The notes under the pieces were generated by a model. The model saw only the letters and a list, made by a program, of their open reading frames with translations, did not search any database and was not told the DNA's origin. The translations under genes and the position numbers were made by a program. A stretch of 64,000 nt of DNA. It comes from Clostridium fessum (lineage in GTDB: Bacteria; Bacillota; Clostridia; Lachnospirales; Lachnospiraceae). Location: positions 682,001 to 746,000 of the forward strand of contig NZ_PYLO01000001.1 of the NCBI RefSeq assembly GCF_003024715.1. The letters are read 5' to 3'. The number at the start of each line of letters is the position of its first letter. Position 1 is the first letter of the stretch. This document shows positions 8,230 to 18,310 of the stretch, piece after piece.

Positions 8230-9618
8230 CTAAACCGTTTCGTGCTCGCTCACAAACTTCTCAATCACCAAAATCTGACGGGTTACTTCCTCCGGAGCCG
8301 GTCCACCAATCACCTTACGTCCACGTACACAGGTCTTTAAGTCTATCGCTTCATATACGTCATTCTCAAAGGCATCCGAATGCGTCTTGTATTCTTCCAG
8401 AGTCAGATCGGCTAAAGACTTGTCCTCACGTACACACTGTGCAACCAGCTGTCCGACTGTCTTGTATGCATCACGGAACGGCATTCCCTTCTTGGTCAGG
8501 TAATCTGCACAGTCCGTTGCATTGATAAAGCCCTTCAGAGCGGCTTTCTTCATATTGTCTTTCAGAATCTGCATCGTAGAGAACATCGGTGTCAGCACAC
8601 GCAGGCACTGTTTTACGGTGTCAATCGCATCAAAGACAGCCTCTTTGTCTTCCTGCATATCTTTGTTGTATGCCAGCGGAATGCCCTTTAACATTGTAAG
8701 AAGAGTAAATAAATCGCCGTAGACACGTCCTGTCTTGCCGCGGACCAGCTCGCATACATCCGGATTTTTCTTCTGGGGCATAATGGAAGAACCGGTGGAG
8801 AATGCATCATCCAGCTCTACAAACTTGAACTCCCAGGAGCACCAGGAAATAATTTCCTCAGAGAAACGGGACAGATGCATCATCAGGATGGATAAAGCGG
8901 CTGTCAGCTCCACGCAGTAATCGCGGTCAGAAACACCATCCAGGGAGTTGTTGGTCACTCTGGCAAAACCAAGCTGCTGGCGTACAAAATCACGGTCAAT
9001 CGGATATGTGGTGGAAGCCAGTGCGCCTGAGCCGAGCGGCATATCATCCATGCCCTCTAAGCAGTTTTCCAGACGGATCACATCGCGGCGCATCATATTG
9101 GCGTATGCCATCATATAATGTCCAAATGTAACCGGCTGTGCCCGCTGCAGGTGCGTATACCCCGGCATAACAGTCTCCAGATTATTTTTCGCGCTCTCAC
9201 AGAGTGCTTCCATGAAATCGATGATTTCTTTCTTGATTGCCACGATCTCTTTCTTCACGTAAAGACGCATATCCAGTGCAACCTGATCATTTCTGGATCT
9301 CGCCGTATGAAGACGTTTTCCGGCATCGCCGATGCGCTCGGTCAGAATCTGCTCTACATTCATATGAATATCCTCATAATCCTGTGAGAAATGAATCTTG
9401 CCCGCCTCGATATCCGCTAAGATACCTTTCAGTCCTTCGATAATCTTGTCTGATTCTTCCTTCGCAATGATGCCCTGCTTGCCCAGCATAGCCGCATGGG
9501 CCATGGAGCCTGTGATATCTTCCTTATAAAGACGACAGTCAAAGGAAATCGATGAGTTAAAATCATTCACCTCCAGATCCGTCTCTTTTCCGAATCGTCC
9601 TGCCCATAACTTTGCCAT
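8230..9618 (-). CDS. argH: Argininosuccinate lyase
   Basis: Splits argininosuccinate into arginine and fumarate, the last step of the pathway. The 462-residue protein carries the superfamily signature GSSIMPQKKNPD at 276-287, with TARSRNDQ (105-112) and GYTHLQRAQP (153-162). The frame is open 28 codons further upstream, but the ATG at 9618 follows a GGAG at 9 bases and begins MAKLWAGRFG as in homologues. It lies 129 bp after argG; that spacer holds short GC-rich hairpins but no T-run, so read-through is expected. Confidence 0.97.
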   Translation of the reverse strand: MAKLWAGRFGKETDLEVNDFNSSISFDCRLYKEDITGSMAHAAMLGKQGIIAKEESDKIIEGLKGILADIEAGKIHFSQDYEDIHMNVEQILTERIGDAGKRLHTARSRNDQVALDMRLYVKKEIVAIKKEIIDFMEALCESAKNNLETVMPGYTHLQRAQPVTFGHYMMAYANMMRRDVIRLENCLEGMDDMPLGSGALASTTYPIDRDFVRQQLGFARVTNNSLDGVSDRDYCVELTAALSILMMHLSRFSEEIISWCSWEFKFVELDDAFSTGSSIMPQKKNPDVCELVRGKTGRVYGDLFTLLTMLKGIPLAYNKDMQEDKEAVFDAIDTVKQCLRVLTPMFSTMQILKDNMKKAALKGFINATDCADYLTKKGMPFRDAYKTVGQLVAQCVREDKSLADLTLEEYKTHSDAFENDVYEAIDLKTCVRGRKVIGGPAPEEVTRQILVIEKFVSEHETV

Positions 9619-9747
9619 AAGTGTAAACTCCTTTTTATTCTCTGATTTAGAACCAATGCGACCATTGGAACCGGCAGATACCGGAAAACCAATGGTCACC
9701 ATCGGCTGCGGGCTTGTCGCCTGCAGATTATTTATTATTTTCCTAAA

Positions 9748-10998
9748 TTACTCTACGTCTGGAAAATGCTCGCCGGTCTTTGCTGCCAGAACTTCGTCGT
9801 TCAGGGCGCGAACCTTGATCGGAAGTCCAAACAGGTTGATGAATCCAGCGGAATCTGCCTGATCGTAGCAGTCATCCTCATCGAAGGTAGCCATACCTGC
9901 GGAATACAGGCTGTACGGGGATGTAACAGATGCCGGAATAATGTTGCCCTTGTAGAGTTTCAGTTTTACATCACCGGTTACGGTCTCCTGTGTGGAATCA
10001 ACAAATGCGCTCATCGCCTTGCGAAGCGGTGTGTACCACTGACCGTTGTATACTAACTCAGCGAACTTGAGAGCCAGCTGCTGTTTGTAGTGCTGTGTCT
10101 CTTTGTCCAGAGTGATTTCTTCCAGTTTCTCATGTGCCTTGTAAAGAATAGCTCCGCCAGGAGTCTCATAAACACCGCGGCTCTTCATGCCAACCAGACG
10201 GTTCTCTACGATATCCAGCAGACCACAGCCATTCTCACCGCCTAATTTGTTCAGAGTCTCGATTACCTTCTCTGCATCCATCTCCTCGCCATTTACACTG
10301 GTCGGAACACCCTTCTCGAAGTGGATGGTTACATAAGCAGCTTTATCCGGTGCATTCTCCGGAGATACGCCCAACTCAAGGAATCCAGGTTTGTTGATCG
10401 GAGCCTCGTTTGCCGGATCCTCCAGATCCAGACCCTCATGGGACAGATGCCACAGGTTCTTATCCTTGGAGTAGTTGGTCTCTTTCGTAATCTTTAACGG
10501 AATGTTGTGAGCCTCTGCGTACTCGATCTCTTTTTCACGGGAATTCAGTTCCCAGAAACGCCACGGAGCGATAACATCCATCTGCGGAGCAAATGCCTTG
10601 ATAGCCAGTTCGAAACGAACCTGATCGTTTCCTTTACCGGTACAGCCGTGGCAGATAGCGTCTGCGCCCTCTTTCTTCGCAATTTCAACGATTCTCTTAG
10701 CGATAATCGGACGAGCGAAGGAAGTACCTAACAGGTAATGCTCATAAGTAGCGCCAGCCTTCATGGTCGGGATGATGTACTCATCTACGAACTCTTTCTT
10801 CAGATCCTCGATGTACAGCTTGGAAGCACCTGTCTTTAATGCCTTCTCTTCCAGACCATCCAGCTCCGCACCCTGACCTACGTCAGCGGAAACTGCGATA
10901 ACCTCACAGCCATAGTTTTCTTTCAGCCACGGGATTAAAACCGATGTGTCCAGACCGCCTGAATATGCAAGAACAATTTTATTATATTTCTTAGCCAT
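9748..10998 (-). CDS. argG: Argininosuccinate synthase
   Basis: Joins citrulline and aspartate using ATP. The 416-residue protein starts with the ATP pyrophosphatase P-loop AYSGGLDTS (11-19). It is the first gene of the seven-gene leftward arginine operon, with a GGAGG before the ATG. Upstream, 11136-11213 holds AT-rich ArgR-like boxes, so the whole operon is probably repressed by arginine through ArgR/AhrC. No carAB or argR gene is in the window. Confidence 0.97.
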   Translation of the reverse strand: MAKKYNKIVLAYSGGLDTSVLIPWLKENYGCEVIAVSADVGQGAELDGLEEKALKTGASKLYIEDLKKEFVDEYIIPTMKAGATYEHYLLGTSFARPIIAKRIVEIAKKEGADAICHGCTGKGNDQVRFELAIKAFAPQMDVIAPWRFWELNSREKEIEYAEAHNIPLKITKETNYSKDKNLWHLSHEGLDLEDPANEAPINKPGFLELGVSPENAPDKAAYVTIHFEKGVPTSVNGEEMDAEKVIETLNKLGGENGCGLLDIVENRLVGMKSRGVYETPGGAILYKAHEKLEEITLDKETQHYKQQLALKFAELVYNGQWYTPLRKAMSAFVDSTQETVTGDVKLKLYKGNIIPASVTSPYSLYSAGMATFDEDDCYDQADSAGFINLFGLPIKVRALNDEVLAAKTGEHFPDVE

Positions 10999-11135
10999 TT
11001 TTCATTTCCTCCAATCATTTGCCTGCGTGATGCTTTTTTCTTTGTCCATCCAGTCAACTAAGACCGGCAGATTTATATGCCTCACGTGAAATTACCCAGA
11101 TTATACCTCCTTGATCCTAATTATGCAATACTTTT

Positions 11136-11213
11136 TTTGCATTTTTATGAATAATTTTTGTATAAAAACGTGTTTTATGCATTTTTCATGTGTTTTATGC
11201 ATAAAAATAACAT
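11136..11213 (-). promoter_or_regulatory. ArgR/AhrC operator region upstream of argG
   Basis: Three sites resemble the ARG box TNTGNATWWWWATNCANA. The site at 11136-11153 (TTTGCATTTTTATGAATA) differs at one position. Two more, at 11176-11193 and 11196-11213, keep only the left half well. The GTGTTTTATGCAT core of the last two repeats exactly 20 bp apart, about two helical turns, which suits cooperative hexamer binding. The match is to the published consensus from memory; regulation is inferred. Confidence 0.7.
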
Positions 11214-11398
11214 TTACGGACTTCATTTATATGCTATGCTACATGATAGGTATAAGTATTATAAATAAGTGGTACTGTGTGTGTACAGTAACATGGTACT
11301 GCCCTTCCTGCATTCTAAAATATGCATCTTGATTTAAAATGTCAAAATTGCTATTATAATGTAAGAATAAAATGAAAGCATTCGAAAGGATAAAAACC

Positions 11399-12553
11399 AT
11401 GACGATCAATGAAAAAGCACTCGAACTTCATGAAAAATGGAACGGCAAGCTCGATACCGTCTCCAAAGTACAGGTAAAAACCAGAGAGGATCTGGCTCTG
11501 GCATACACACCGGGCGTTGCAGAACCATGTAAGGTAATTGCAAAAGATCCGGAAGCTGCATACCGCTACACCATCAAGTCCAACACTGTAGCCGTTGTCT
11601 CCGACGGAAGCGCCGTTCTGGGACTTGGCAATATCGGACCGTTAGCAGCTATGCCGGTTATGGAAGGAAAAGCCGTTCTGTTTAAAGAGTTCGGCGGCAT
11701 CAATGCATTCCCGATCTGCCTCGACACACAGGACACCGAGGAGATCATCGAGACAGTTGTCCGCATTGCCCCGGCATTCGGCGGTATCAACCTGGAGGAC
11801 ATCTCCGCACCGCGCTGCTTTGAGATCGAGGAACGTTTAAAGAAACTGTTAAACATTCCGGTTTTCCACGATGATCAGCACGGAACCGCCATCGTCGTAC
11901 TGGCAGGTATCATCAACGCCCTGAAAGTAACCGGCAAGAAGAAGGAAGACTGCCGAGTTGTTGTCAACGGCGCCGGAAGCGCAGGCGTTGCCATCACCAA
12001 ACTGCTCTTAAACTACGGATTCCCGCATATCACCATGTGTGATAAGACCGGTATGCTCTGCAAGGGCATGGAAGGGCTTAACTGGATGCAGGAAAAGATG
12101 GTCGAAGTTACCAACTTAGAGCACAAGACGGGCACACTTGCCGATGCATTAAAAGGCGCTGACATCTTCGTAGGCGTGTCTGCTCCGGGCATCGTTTCCC
12201 AGGAGATGGTTGCTTCCATGAATAAGGATTCCATTCTCTTCGCAATGGCAAACCCGGTTCCGGAGATCATGCCGGATCTGGCAAAAGCTGCTGGTGCAAG
12301 AGTCGTAGGAACCGGACGTTCCGATTTCCCGAACCAGGTCAACAATGTTCTCATCTTCCCAGGCATCTTCCGCGGCGCTCTGGAAGGACGTGCAACCGCT
12401 ATCACCGAAGAAATGAAACTGGCTGCTGCCAACGCAATTGCTGCTCTGGTTGATGACAACGAATTGAGCGACGAGAACATTCTTCCGGCAGCATTTGATC
12501 CGCGTGTAGCTGACGCTGTTTCCAAGGCTGTGAAGGAACACATTAAGAAATAA
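11399..12553 (+). CDS. NAD(P)-dependent malic enzyme
   Basis: Oxidatively decarboxylates malate to pyruvate and CO2. The 384-residue length is that of the short bacterial class. Visible motifs are AYTPGVAEPC (35-44), SDGSAVLGLGNIG (68-80), NLEDISAPRCFEIE (metal binding), VFHDDQHGTAIVVLA and the nucleotide motif VNGAGSAG. The ATG at 11399 follows AAAGGA; an in-frame ATG nine codons upstream lacks a site. A TATAAT at 11355-11360 is a likely -10. It diverges from the arginine operon. Coenzyme choice is not evident from sequence. Confidence 0.93.
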   Translation: MTINEKALELHEKWNGKLDTVSKVQVKTREDLALAYTPGVAEPCKVIAKDPEAAYRYTIKSNTVAVVSDGSAVLGLGNIGPLAAMPVMEGKAVLFKEFGGINAFPICLDTQDTEEIIETVVRIAPAFGGINLEDISAPRCFEIEERLKKLLNIPVFHDDQHGTAIVVLAGIINALKVTGKKKEDCRVVVNGAGSAGVAITKLLLNYGFPHITMCDKTGMLCKGMEGLNWMQEKMVEVTNLEHKTGTLADALKGADIFVGVSAPGIVSQEMVASMNKDSILFAMANPVPEIMPDLAKAAGARVVGTGRSDFPNQVNNVLIFPGIFRGALEGRATAITEEMKLAAANAIAALVDDNELSDENILPAAFDPRVADAVSKAVKEHIKK

Positions 12554-12640
12554 ACGTAACAATTCAAGCGATTCTCGCATTTACCGTAAGAACCGCACAA
12601 AATTTACACAGTTACGAAATAATAATAAAGGAGTTTTTCC

Positions 12641-13180
12641 ATGCTGGCTGAACCGATGACACTTTACAAACTGATGAATCTCTATATGCTGCACCAGGTC
12701 AATTTTCCGCTGACCAACGCGCAGCTCTCCAATTTTTTCCTGGATCGTGAGTACACCACGTATTTCACACTCCAGCAGGCTTTGAACGAGCTTCTGGATG
12801 CAGGTCTGGTAAAAAAGGAGACGATGCGGAACAGCTCCCGCTATGAGATCACTAAGGAGGGCGAGGAAACGCTGGAATTTTTCGGCAAAAACATCTCTCC
12901 TGCCATCGTCAGCGACATGGATGAATACCTGAAACAGAACCGCTTCCGCATGCGAAACGAGGTAGGACTGATCTCCGATTTCTATAAATCGACCAATCAG
13001 GACTACATCGTTCACTGCGAGGTGCGGGAAGGAAAAGCCGTTCTTGTCAATCTCGATATCTCCGTTCCGGATAAGGAGCAGGCGGAAATCATGTGCAATC
13101 ACTGGAAGGATCGAAGCCAAGAGATTTATGCTTATGTGATGAAATCTTTGATGAGTGAGCATGGGGTGGAGAAAAAATAA
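12641..13180 (+). CDS. DUF4364 family protein (winged-helix regulator candidate)
   Basis: A 179-residue protein common in Lachnospiraceae. Residues 1-85 look like a winged helix related to PadR: a helical segment TLYKLMNLYMLHQV, then TNAQLSNFFLDREYTTYFTLQQALNELLDAGLV as helix-turn-helix and the wing YEITKEGEETLEFF. The C-terminal half is of unknown role. No target is known. It lies 87 bp after malic enzyme on the same strand and could be co-transcribed. A strong bidirectional terminator follows. Confidence 0.85.
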   Translation: MLAEPMTLYKLMNLYMLHQVNFPLTNAQLSNFFLDREYTTYFTLQQALNELLDAGLVKKETMRNSSRYEITKEGEETLEFFGKNISPAIVSDMDEYLKQNRFRMRNEVGLISDFYKSTNQDYIVHCEVREGKAVLVNLDISVPDKEQAEIMCNHWKDRSQEIYAYVMKSLMSEHGVEKK

Positions 13181-13207
13181 AGACGATAAAAAATCGCATA
13201 CGAGACG

Positions 13208-13260
13208 AAAAAGAGAGTCCTCCGCGTGATTGCAAAATCACACGGAGAACTCTCTTTTTC
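13208..13260. terminator. Bidirectional intrinsic terminator
   Basis: A long stem (AAAGAGAGT...ACTCTCTTT with CCTCCGCGTGATT/ATCACACGGAG inside) has T-runs on both strands. It serves the DUF4364 gene and backs up glmS. Confidence 0.85.
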
Positions 13261-13273
13261 TGTTTAGTTTCAA

Positions 13274-13325
13274 GCAAAAAACAAGGTCTGCGTCTGACAT
13301 TTTATGCCTTTTTGCAAACCTTGTC
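13274..13325 (-). terminator. Terminator of glmS
   Basis: ACAAGGTCTGC (13281-13291) pairs with GCAAACCTTGT (13314-13324) with one mismatch, followed on the minus strand by TTTTTTG. Confidence 0.7.
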
Positions 13326-13383
13326 TTTTCTTTCCATTTATATTACTTTTTCTAGATCTATAACAACACCATAAAAAGCTCTA

Positions 13384-15225
13384 TTACTCTACCGTAACAC
13401 TCTTCGCCAGGTTTCTAGGCTTATCTACATCCAGTCCCTTCGATACACTTACATAATATCCCAGCAGCTGCAGCGGCACAACCGCTAAGCTCGGTGTGAA
13501 GTGCTCGTCAGTCTTCGGTATATAGACTGCGAAATCGACGGTGTCTTCAATATTGTAGTTGCCTGCAGTTGTGAGTCCCATGAGGTAGGCGCCGCGGCAT
13601 TTTACTTCTACCATGTTGCTGATCATCTTCTCATACAGGGCTTCCTGGGTCAGGATGCTGACTACGAGGATACCATCCTCAATCAGGCTGATGGTTCCGT
13701 GTTTTAATTCTCCGGCTGCATACGCTTCGGAATGGATGTAGCTGATCTCTTTTAATTTCAGGCTGCCTTCCATGCTGACTGCGTAGTCGATGCCGCGGCC
13801 GATGAAGAACACGTCTTTTGCATTGGCATATTTCGCTGCGAACCACTGGATGCGTTCTTTGTCATCTTCGAGCAGCTTCGCGATCTGATCCGGCAGTTCC
13901 TGCAGGGCTGCAAGGAGTTCTTCATATTTTTCTTCTGTGATCGTACCGCGCACATGGGCAAACTGCACGCCCAGAAGATATCCGGCAACCAGCTGTGTGC
14001 TATATGCCTTGGTGGTCGCCACCGCAATCTCCGGACCTGCCAATGTGTAGAAAATATGATCTGCCTCACGCGCAATCGTGGAACCTACTACATTGACAAT
14101 CGCCATCGTAGGAACGCCCTGGCTCTTTGCCAGACGCAGGGCTGCCAGGCTGTCGGCTGTCTCGCCCGACTGGCTGATGATGATAACCAGACTGTTCTCT
14201 TCCAGAATCGGGTTCCGGTAACGGAACTCGGAAGCCAGCTCGACGCGGACCGGAATACGCGCCAGATCTTCGATCACATACTGAGCTGCCACGCCTGCAT
14301 GGTAAGCAGAACCACACGCTACGATATAAATACGCTTTAACGAACGAATGACATCATCGGAAAGTCCCGCCTCGGTCAGGTCAATATGACCATCGCGAAT
14401 GACTGAATTTAATGTATCCCGAACCGCACGCGGCTGTTCATGGATCTCCTTAATCATGAAATGCTCATAACCTCCCTTTTCAGCAGCTTCTGCATCCCAC
14501 TCAATCGTCACAAGTTCTTTCTGAATCTCTTCCTGATCAATATTATAGAAAGTAACCTCTCCCTTATGTAAGCGTCCCAATTCCTGATTGCCGATATAGT
14601 ATACCTTGCGGGTATATGGAAGCAGGGGCGGAACATCCGACGCGATAAAGGATTCACCCTCGCCTACTCCGATGATCATCGGGTTATCCTGACGGGCTAC
14701 AAAGATCTCCTCCGGATAATCCTTAAACATAACCGCCAGTGCATACGTGCCACGGATACGCATCATCGCACGCGCCATCGCATCGAGCGGTCCCTCGTTG
14801 TATTTCTTATAATAATGATCGATCAGCTTTACAGCCACCTCTGTATCAGTATCTGAATAAAACGTATATCCATTTTTAATCAGTTTTTCGCGAATTTCCT
14901 GATAGTTTTCGATAATACCATTGTGAACCGCTACCACGCTGCGGTCATCCGTGCAGTGCGGATGTGCATTGTTCTCAGACGGCTCCCCGTGTGTCGCCCA
15001 GCGGGTATGACCGATACCGCAGTTGCCCCGCATTGCGCGTCCATTGTCTGTTTTCTCTGCCAGCGCGCGCAGACGTCCCTTCGCCTTTACAACCTCCGGT
15101 ACACGTTCTCCGTCTCTGACTGCCAGACCTGCTGAATCGTATCCACGATATTCAAGCTTCTCCAGACCCGCTAATAAGATCGGAGCCGCCTGCTGGTCTC
15201 CTGTATATCCTACGATACCACACAT
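13384..15225 (-). CDS. glmS: Glutamine--fructose-6-phosphate aminotransferase (isomerizing)
   Basis: Makes glucosamine-6-phosphate for peptidoglycan from fructose-6-phosphate and glutamine. The 613-residue protein begins MCGIVGYTG, so after Met removal the nucleophilic cysteine is N-terminal. The glutaminase domain covers about residues 1-240, followed by two SIS sugar-isomerase domains (ACGSAYHAG, SQSGETADSL, GRGIDYAVSMEGSLKLKEISYIHSEAYAAGELKHG). The open frame extends 15 codons upstream, but AGGAGGAAT fits the 15225 start. A sigma-A promoter lies about 210 bp upstream, leaving a roughly 205-nt leader. I searched that leader for the glmS ribozyme core and did not find it. Confidence 0.97.
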   Translation of the reverse strand: MCGIVGYTGDQQAAPILLAGLEKLEYRGYDSAGLAVRDGERVPEVVKAKGRLRALAEKTDNGRAMRGNCGIGHTRWATHGEPSENNAHPHCTDDRSVVAVHNGIIENYQEIREKLIKNGYTFYSDTDTEVAVKLIDHYYKKYNEGPLDAMARAMMRIRGTYALAVMFKDYPEEIFVARQDNPMIIGVGEGESFIASDVPPLLPYTRKVYYIGNQELGRLHKGEVTFYNIDQEEIQKELVTIEWDAEAAEKGGYEHFMIKEIHEQPRAVRDTLNSVIRDGHIDLTEAGLSDDVIRSLKRIYIVACGSAYHAGVAAQYVIEDLARIPVRVELASEFRYRNPILEENSLVIIISQSGETADSLAALRLAKSQGVPTMAIVNVVGSTIAREADHIFYTLAGPEIAVATTKAYSTQLVAGYLLGVQFAHVRGTITEEKYEELLAALQELPDQIAKLLEDDKERIQWFAAKYANAKDVFFIGRGIDYAVSMEGSLKLKEISYIHSEAYAAGELKHGTISLIEDGILVVSILTQEALYEKMISNMVEVKCRGAYLMGLTTAGNYNIEDTVDFAVYIPKTDEHFTPSLAVVPLQLLGYYVSVSKGLDVDKPRNLAKSVTVE

Positions 15226-15436
15226 ACAATTATTCCTCCTTTTTCCAACCAGGCGAGCCGCTGCCATCATACCGCCTCAGACACTCCCGCCTTCGTATCT
15301 CTATCTCAAGAATATGATAAATCTATTGATTCTTCAAAATAGAATCTTCTATAAAATATGTCGTTTATCCCTAAATAGCGCCTGACCGGCACCTTCGATA
15401 TAGACTTTCTTCTCAGTCATGTACATATTCTGTCTC

Positions 15437-15465
15437 ATTATACCAAAAAAGAATCTTCTTGTCAG
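15437..15465 (-). promoter_or_regulatory. Sigma-A promoter of glmS
   Basis: On the minus strand CTGACA (15460-15465) and TATAAT (15437-15442) are separated by 17 bp. The predicted start is near 15430, giving a leader of about 205 nt before glmS. Confidence 0.7.
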
Positions 15466-15613
15466 CATTTGCTGTAATATTTTCGTCAGTCATCATATAG
15501 ACACATCTCATTTTAAAACCATCCGCTATAAGCAGTCACATATTTCTTCTGCATATCTACCTGTAAAATAACGATTGTCCACGACAACTATTTTTTATAC
15601 AGGAGGTTTCATC

Positions 15614-16603
15614 ATGAAAAACGAAACAATGTACTTTAACGATCTTCTTTCCATCTGGCTGGAAAAGCAGAAACAGGCGCGAGCCCTGTCTACCTATGTG
15701 AAATACCGGCATCTGGCAGACCGTTATATCTCCCCTTATTTTAGATCCATCCAGCTTTCAAAGGTCGATCTGCCTATGCTTCAGACATTCCGCAATTCCC
15801 TTTTATCCCCGGATTCCCTGCATCCGCTTGGGAACGGAACTATCCGCTGTATTCTTCTGCTCGTCAACTCCATTCTGCGTCTTTCCTATGAAACCGGGCA
15901 GACAAACGGCATTCTCTATCTCCCGCCCCGTCTTCCAAAAAAGCGCCCTGAAGTACCTGTTTTTACCCTTCAGGAACAGAAACAGCTCGAACACTATCTA
16001 ACTGCCCATACAGGAATCTCCGAAGCCGTCATCTATCTGGGACTCTATACAGGGCTGCGGGTTGGAGAACTCTGCGCCCTGCGTTGGGAAAATATTCATT
16101 TTTCCGATCGCTATCTCCATGTCCGACACACGGTGCAGCGCCTGACGCGCCTTGACACAACTCATAAATCAGAACTCATTTTATCCGGTCCCAAAAGCAT
16201 CTCCTCCAACCGTTTGGTTCCCCTGCCCGCTTTCCTTCTGCCGATCCTACAGCCATATTCTCATCCGGAACACCCGGATTATTTTCTGCTGTCACAATCT
16301 GCCAACTCCCCGATGGATCCGCGAACCTTCCAGAATCACTACCAGCGCATTCTATCACAAGCCGGACTGCGCTATCTGAATTTTCATGCAATCCGGCACA
16401 CGTTTGCCACCCGCTGTATCACAAATGGCATGGATCCCAAAACGCTCAGCGAAATTCTGGGACACTCCGATTTGAAAGTCACGCTTGAATACTATTTTCA
16501 TTCCTCTCTGGAATTCAAGAAAGAACAGATCGACCGCCTTACTGCTCTTTCTCCGGCCGTCCATACTTCTCTTCCAGATATGCCACATAATATGACGGAT
16601 TAA
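15614..16603 (+). CDS. Tyrosine recombinase/integrase, stand-alone
   Basis: A 329-residue site-specific recombinase. Residues 1-100 form a SAM-like core-binding domain (FNDLLSIWLEKQKQARALSTYVKYRHL). The catalytic domain has the Arg in TGLRVGELCALRW, the HxxR pair in HAIRHTFATR, the His in LGHSDLKVT and the nucleophilic Tyr in LEYYFH, so it should be active. AGGAGG precedes the ATG at 15614. No excisionase, att repeats or phage genes lie nearby. Its 3' end overlaps the convergent M32 peptidase gene by 65 bp, so the C-terminal 21 residues share DNA with that gene. It may be a remnant of an integrated element or a resident recombinase. Confidence 0.9.
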   Translation: MKNETMYFNDLLSIWLEKQKQARALSTYVKYRHLADRYISPYFRSIQLSKVDLPMLQTFRNSLLSPDSLHPLGNGTIRCILLLVNSILRLSYETGQTNGILYLPPRLPKKRPEVPVFTLQEQKQLEHYLTAHTGISEAVIYLGLYTGLRVGELCALRWENIHFSDRYLHVRHTVQRLTRLDTTHKSELILSGPKSISSNRLVPLPAFLLPILQPYSHPEHPDYFLLSQSANSPMDPRTFQNHYQRILSQAGLRYLNFHAIRHTFATRCITNGMDPKTLSEILGHSDLKVTLEYYFHSSLEFKKEQIDRLTALSPAVHTSLPDMPHNMTD

Positions 16604-18080
16604 AATCTTCCCCCGTCATATCGCGCAGGATCTGACGGCTGTCCTTCAATTTGCCATACTGGTGAATATTTTTCCGCAGATATTCGCGGATTTCTCCCAG
16701 GTTTCCAGCCTCCAGTAGTTTTTCTACCGGCAATTCCTTCTTCATCTGGTGATAAATCTGCGCGCCAAAGGCATTTCCTAATGCATAGGACGGAAAATAG
16801 CCGATCGATCCCTGTGACCAGTGAATATCCTGCAGTACGCCCTCCCGATCCGTGGACGGGCGTACTCCCAGGTATTCTTCATACTTATCATTCCAGATCT
16901 GCGGCAGTTTCTCCACCTCCAGATCCTCCTCAATCAGCATTTTCTCAATTTCATAGCGCACCAGCACATGCAGCGGATAAGAAAGCTCATCCGCTTCCGT
17001 CCGGATCAGCCCCGGAACGGTTCTATTAACCGCCGCCAGAAAATCCTCCAGACTCGTCTCCGTCAGCGGGCTTCCAAACATCTGCGCCACTTTTCCATAA
17101 ATCGGTTTCCAGAATGCATGGCTGCGTCCCACGATATTTTCAAAGAAACGGGACTGGCATTCATGCATTCCCATCGAAGTTCCCTGCCCCACCAGCGTCT
17201 GTGTCAGGTCATCCCGGATGCCAAATTCATAGATAGCATGTCCCGTCTCATGCAGCACGGAAAAAATCGAAGAATCAATCCGTTTCTGATAGTGCGTCGT
17301 GATCCGTACATCATGATTGTGCAGATTCGTCGTAAACGGATGGGCGCTGAGTGCCAGTACTCCCCGATCAAAATCAAAGCCCTCATATTCTGCTAGGAAA
17401 CGCGCCGCCTCTGCCTGCGCCGCCTCCGGATAATCTGCGGATAAAAAGGCGTCCGGAACCGTCTTCGAGCGCTCTGCCGATTCTTTCAAAAGCGGCACGA
17501 TTTTCCCTTTCATCAGCTCAAAAAATGGATCTAACATCTCCATATTAAAACCTTTTTCGTAGGTATCCAGCATCACATCGTAAAGCTTCTGTCCCGGCTT
17601 TGCCCGGTACGTCGCAAATTTCTTCTGATAGGAAATAATCTCCTTCAAAACAGGGGCAAATGAAGCAAAATCATTTTTCTCTCGCGCACGCGTCCAGATT
17701 CCCGTCGCACGCGCCGTAAGTTCTGCATACGCACGGTATTCCTCCGGCGGAATGCAAGAAAGCCGCTCCTGCTCCTCGGCTGCTTCCCGGAGAATTGCCG
17801 ACTGCACCTCATCAAATACGCCCGCATTCTCTTTTTCTGCCTTCTGGCAGACATCCAGCAGCTCCTTAAAACGCATTGACGCCAGAATCTCCTGATACTG
17901 CTCCGAAAGTGAACCTATCACCCGCGCGGTATGCTCTACTGCACCCTTCGGCGCCAGCGTCTCATCATCCCACTCAAACAAAACCATCGACGTCTGAAGC
18001 GCCATCGCCCGCTCCAAAAGAGACTGCAGCTCCTCAAACTGTTTTTTTACATTCTGATTCTTCTGTTCTGTCTGTGCCAT
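16539..18080 (-). CDS. Carboxypeptidase M32 (Taq carboxypeptidase family)
   Basis: A 513-residue zinc metallocarboxypeptidase. The zinc motif HETGH is at 277-281, followed by GQGTSMGMHECQSRFFENIVGRS, which supplies the third ligand and is diagnostic for M32. It removes C-terminal residues from peptides in the cytoplasm. The protein is full length. The gene runs against the tyrosine recombinase and their 3' ends overlap by 65 bp, so there is no room for an ordinary terminator between them. Confidence 0.93.
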   Translation of the reverse strand: MAQTEQKNQNVKKQFEELQSLLERAMALQTSMVLFEWDDETLAPKGAVEHTARVIGSLSEQYQEILASMRFKELLDVCQKAEKENAGVFDEVQSAILREAAEEQERLSCIPPEEYRAYAELTARATGIWTRAREKNDFASFAPVLKEIISYQKKFATYRAKPGQKLYDVMLDTYEKGFNMEMLDPFFELMKGKIVPLLKESAERSKTVPDAFLSADYPEAAQAEAARFLAEYEGFDFDRGVLALSAHPFTTNLHNHDVRITTHYQKRIDSSIFSVLHETGHAIYEFGIRDDLTQTLVGQGTSMGMHECQSRFFENIVGRSHAFWKPIYGKVAQMFGSPLTETSLEDFLAAVNRTVPGLIRTEADELSYPLHVLVRYEIEKMLIEEDLEVEKLPQIWNDKYEEYLGVRPSTDREGVLQDIHWSQGSIGYFPSYALGNAFGAQIYHQMKKELPVEKLLEAGNLGEIREYLRKNIHQYGKLKDSRQILRDMTGEDFNPSYYVAYLEEKYGRPEKEQ

Positions 18081-18310
18081 TTTCCTGCCTCCTGTCTTTT
18101 TTTCGTAATTCTATCATCCAAATTCTGTGTATTTTTTAGGTTCCGCTGCACATATGCCTGCATTCTTTTGTAATATGAGCCATTTCCATCTTCATCATAC
18201 CAGATTTTCTTTCTTCTGTTTCTTATATCTTTCTTATGATTTTTTACAGTTCACACATTGTGCAAACTGTAACAGGATTTTCTCATGATGCCTTATGTGA
18301 CTTTCCAATC

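Noticed and set aside
9619-9747. Attenuator between argG and argH
   Set aside because: The short hairpins (CCAATG/CATTGG and CTGC-GGC/GCC-GCAG) have no T-run, so they look like processing or stability structures.
12013-12600. 195-codon minus-strand ORF opposite malic enzyme
   Set aside because: A shadow of a well-supported gene, with a Ser/Ala-rich product typical of antisense frames.
15226-15430. glmS ribozyme in the 205-nt glmS leader
   Set aside because: The leader has the right length, but on the minus strand I do not find the AGCGCC start or the TTGACGAGG and TCGGCGG core. An AGCGCCTGACC string near 15378 is on the wrong strand.
15614-16603. Integrated phage or genomic island around the integrase
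   Set aside because: Neighbours are ordinary housekeeping genes, no other phage or conjugation genes occur, and I saw no att-type direct repeats.
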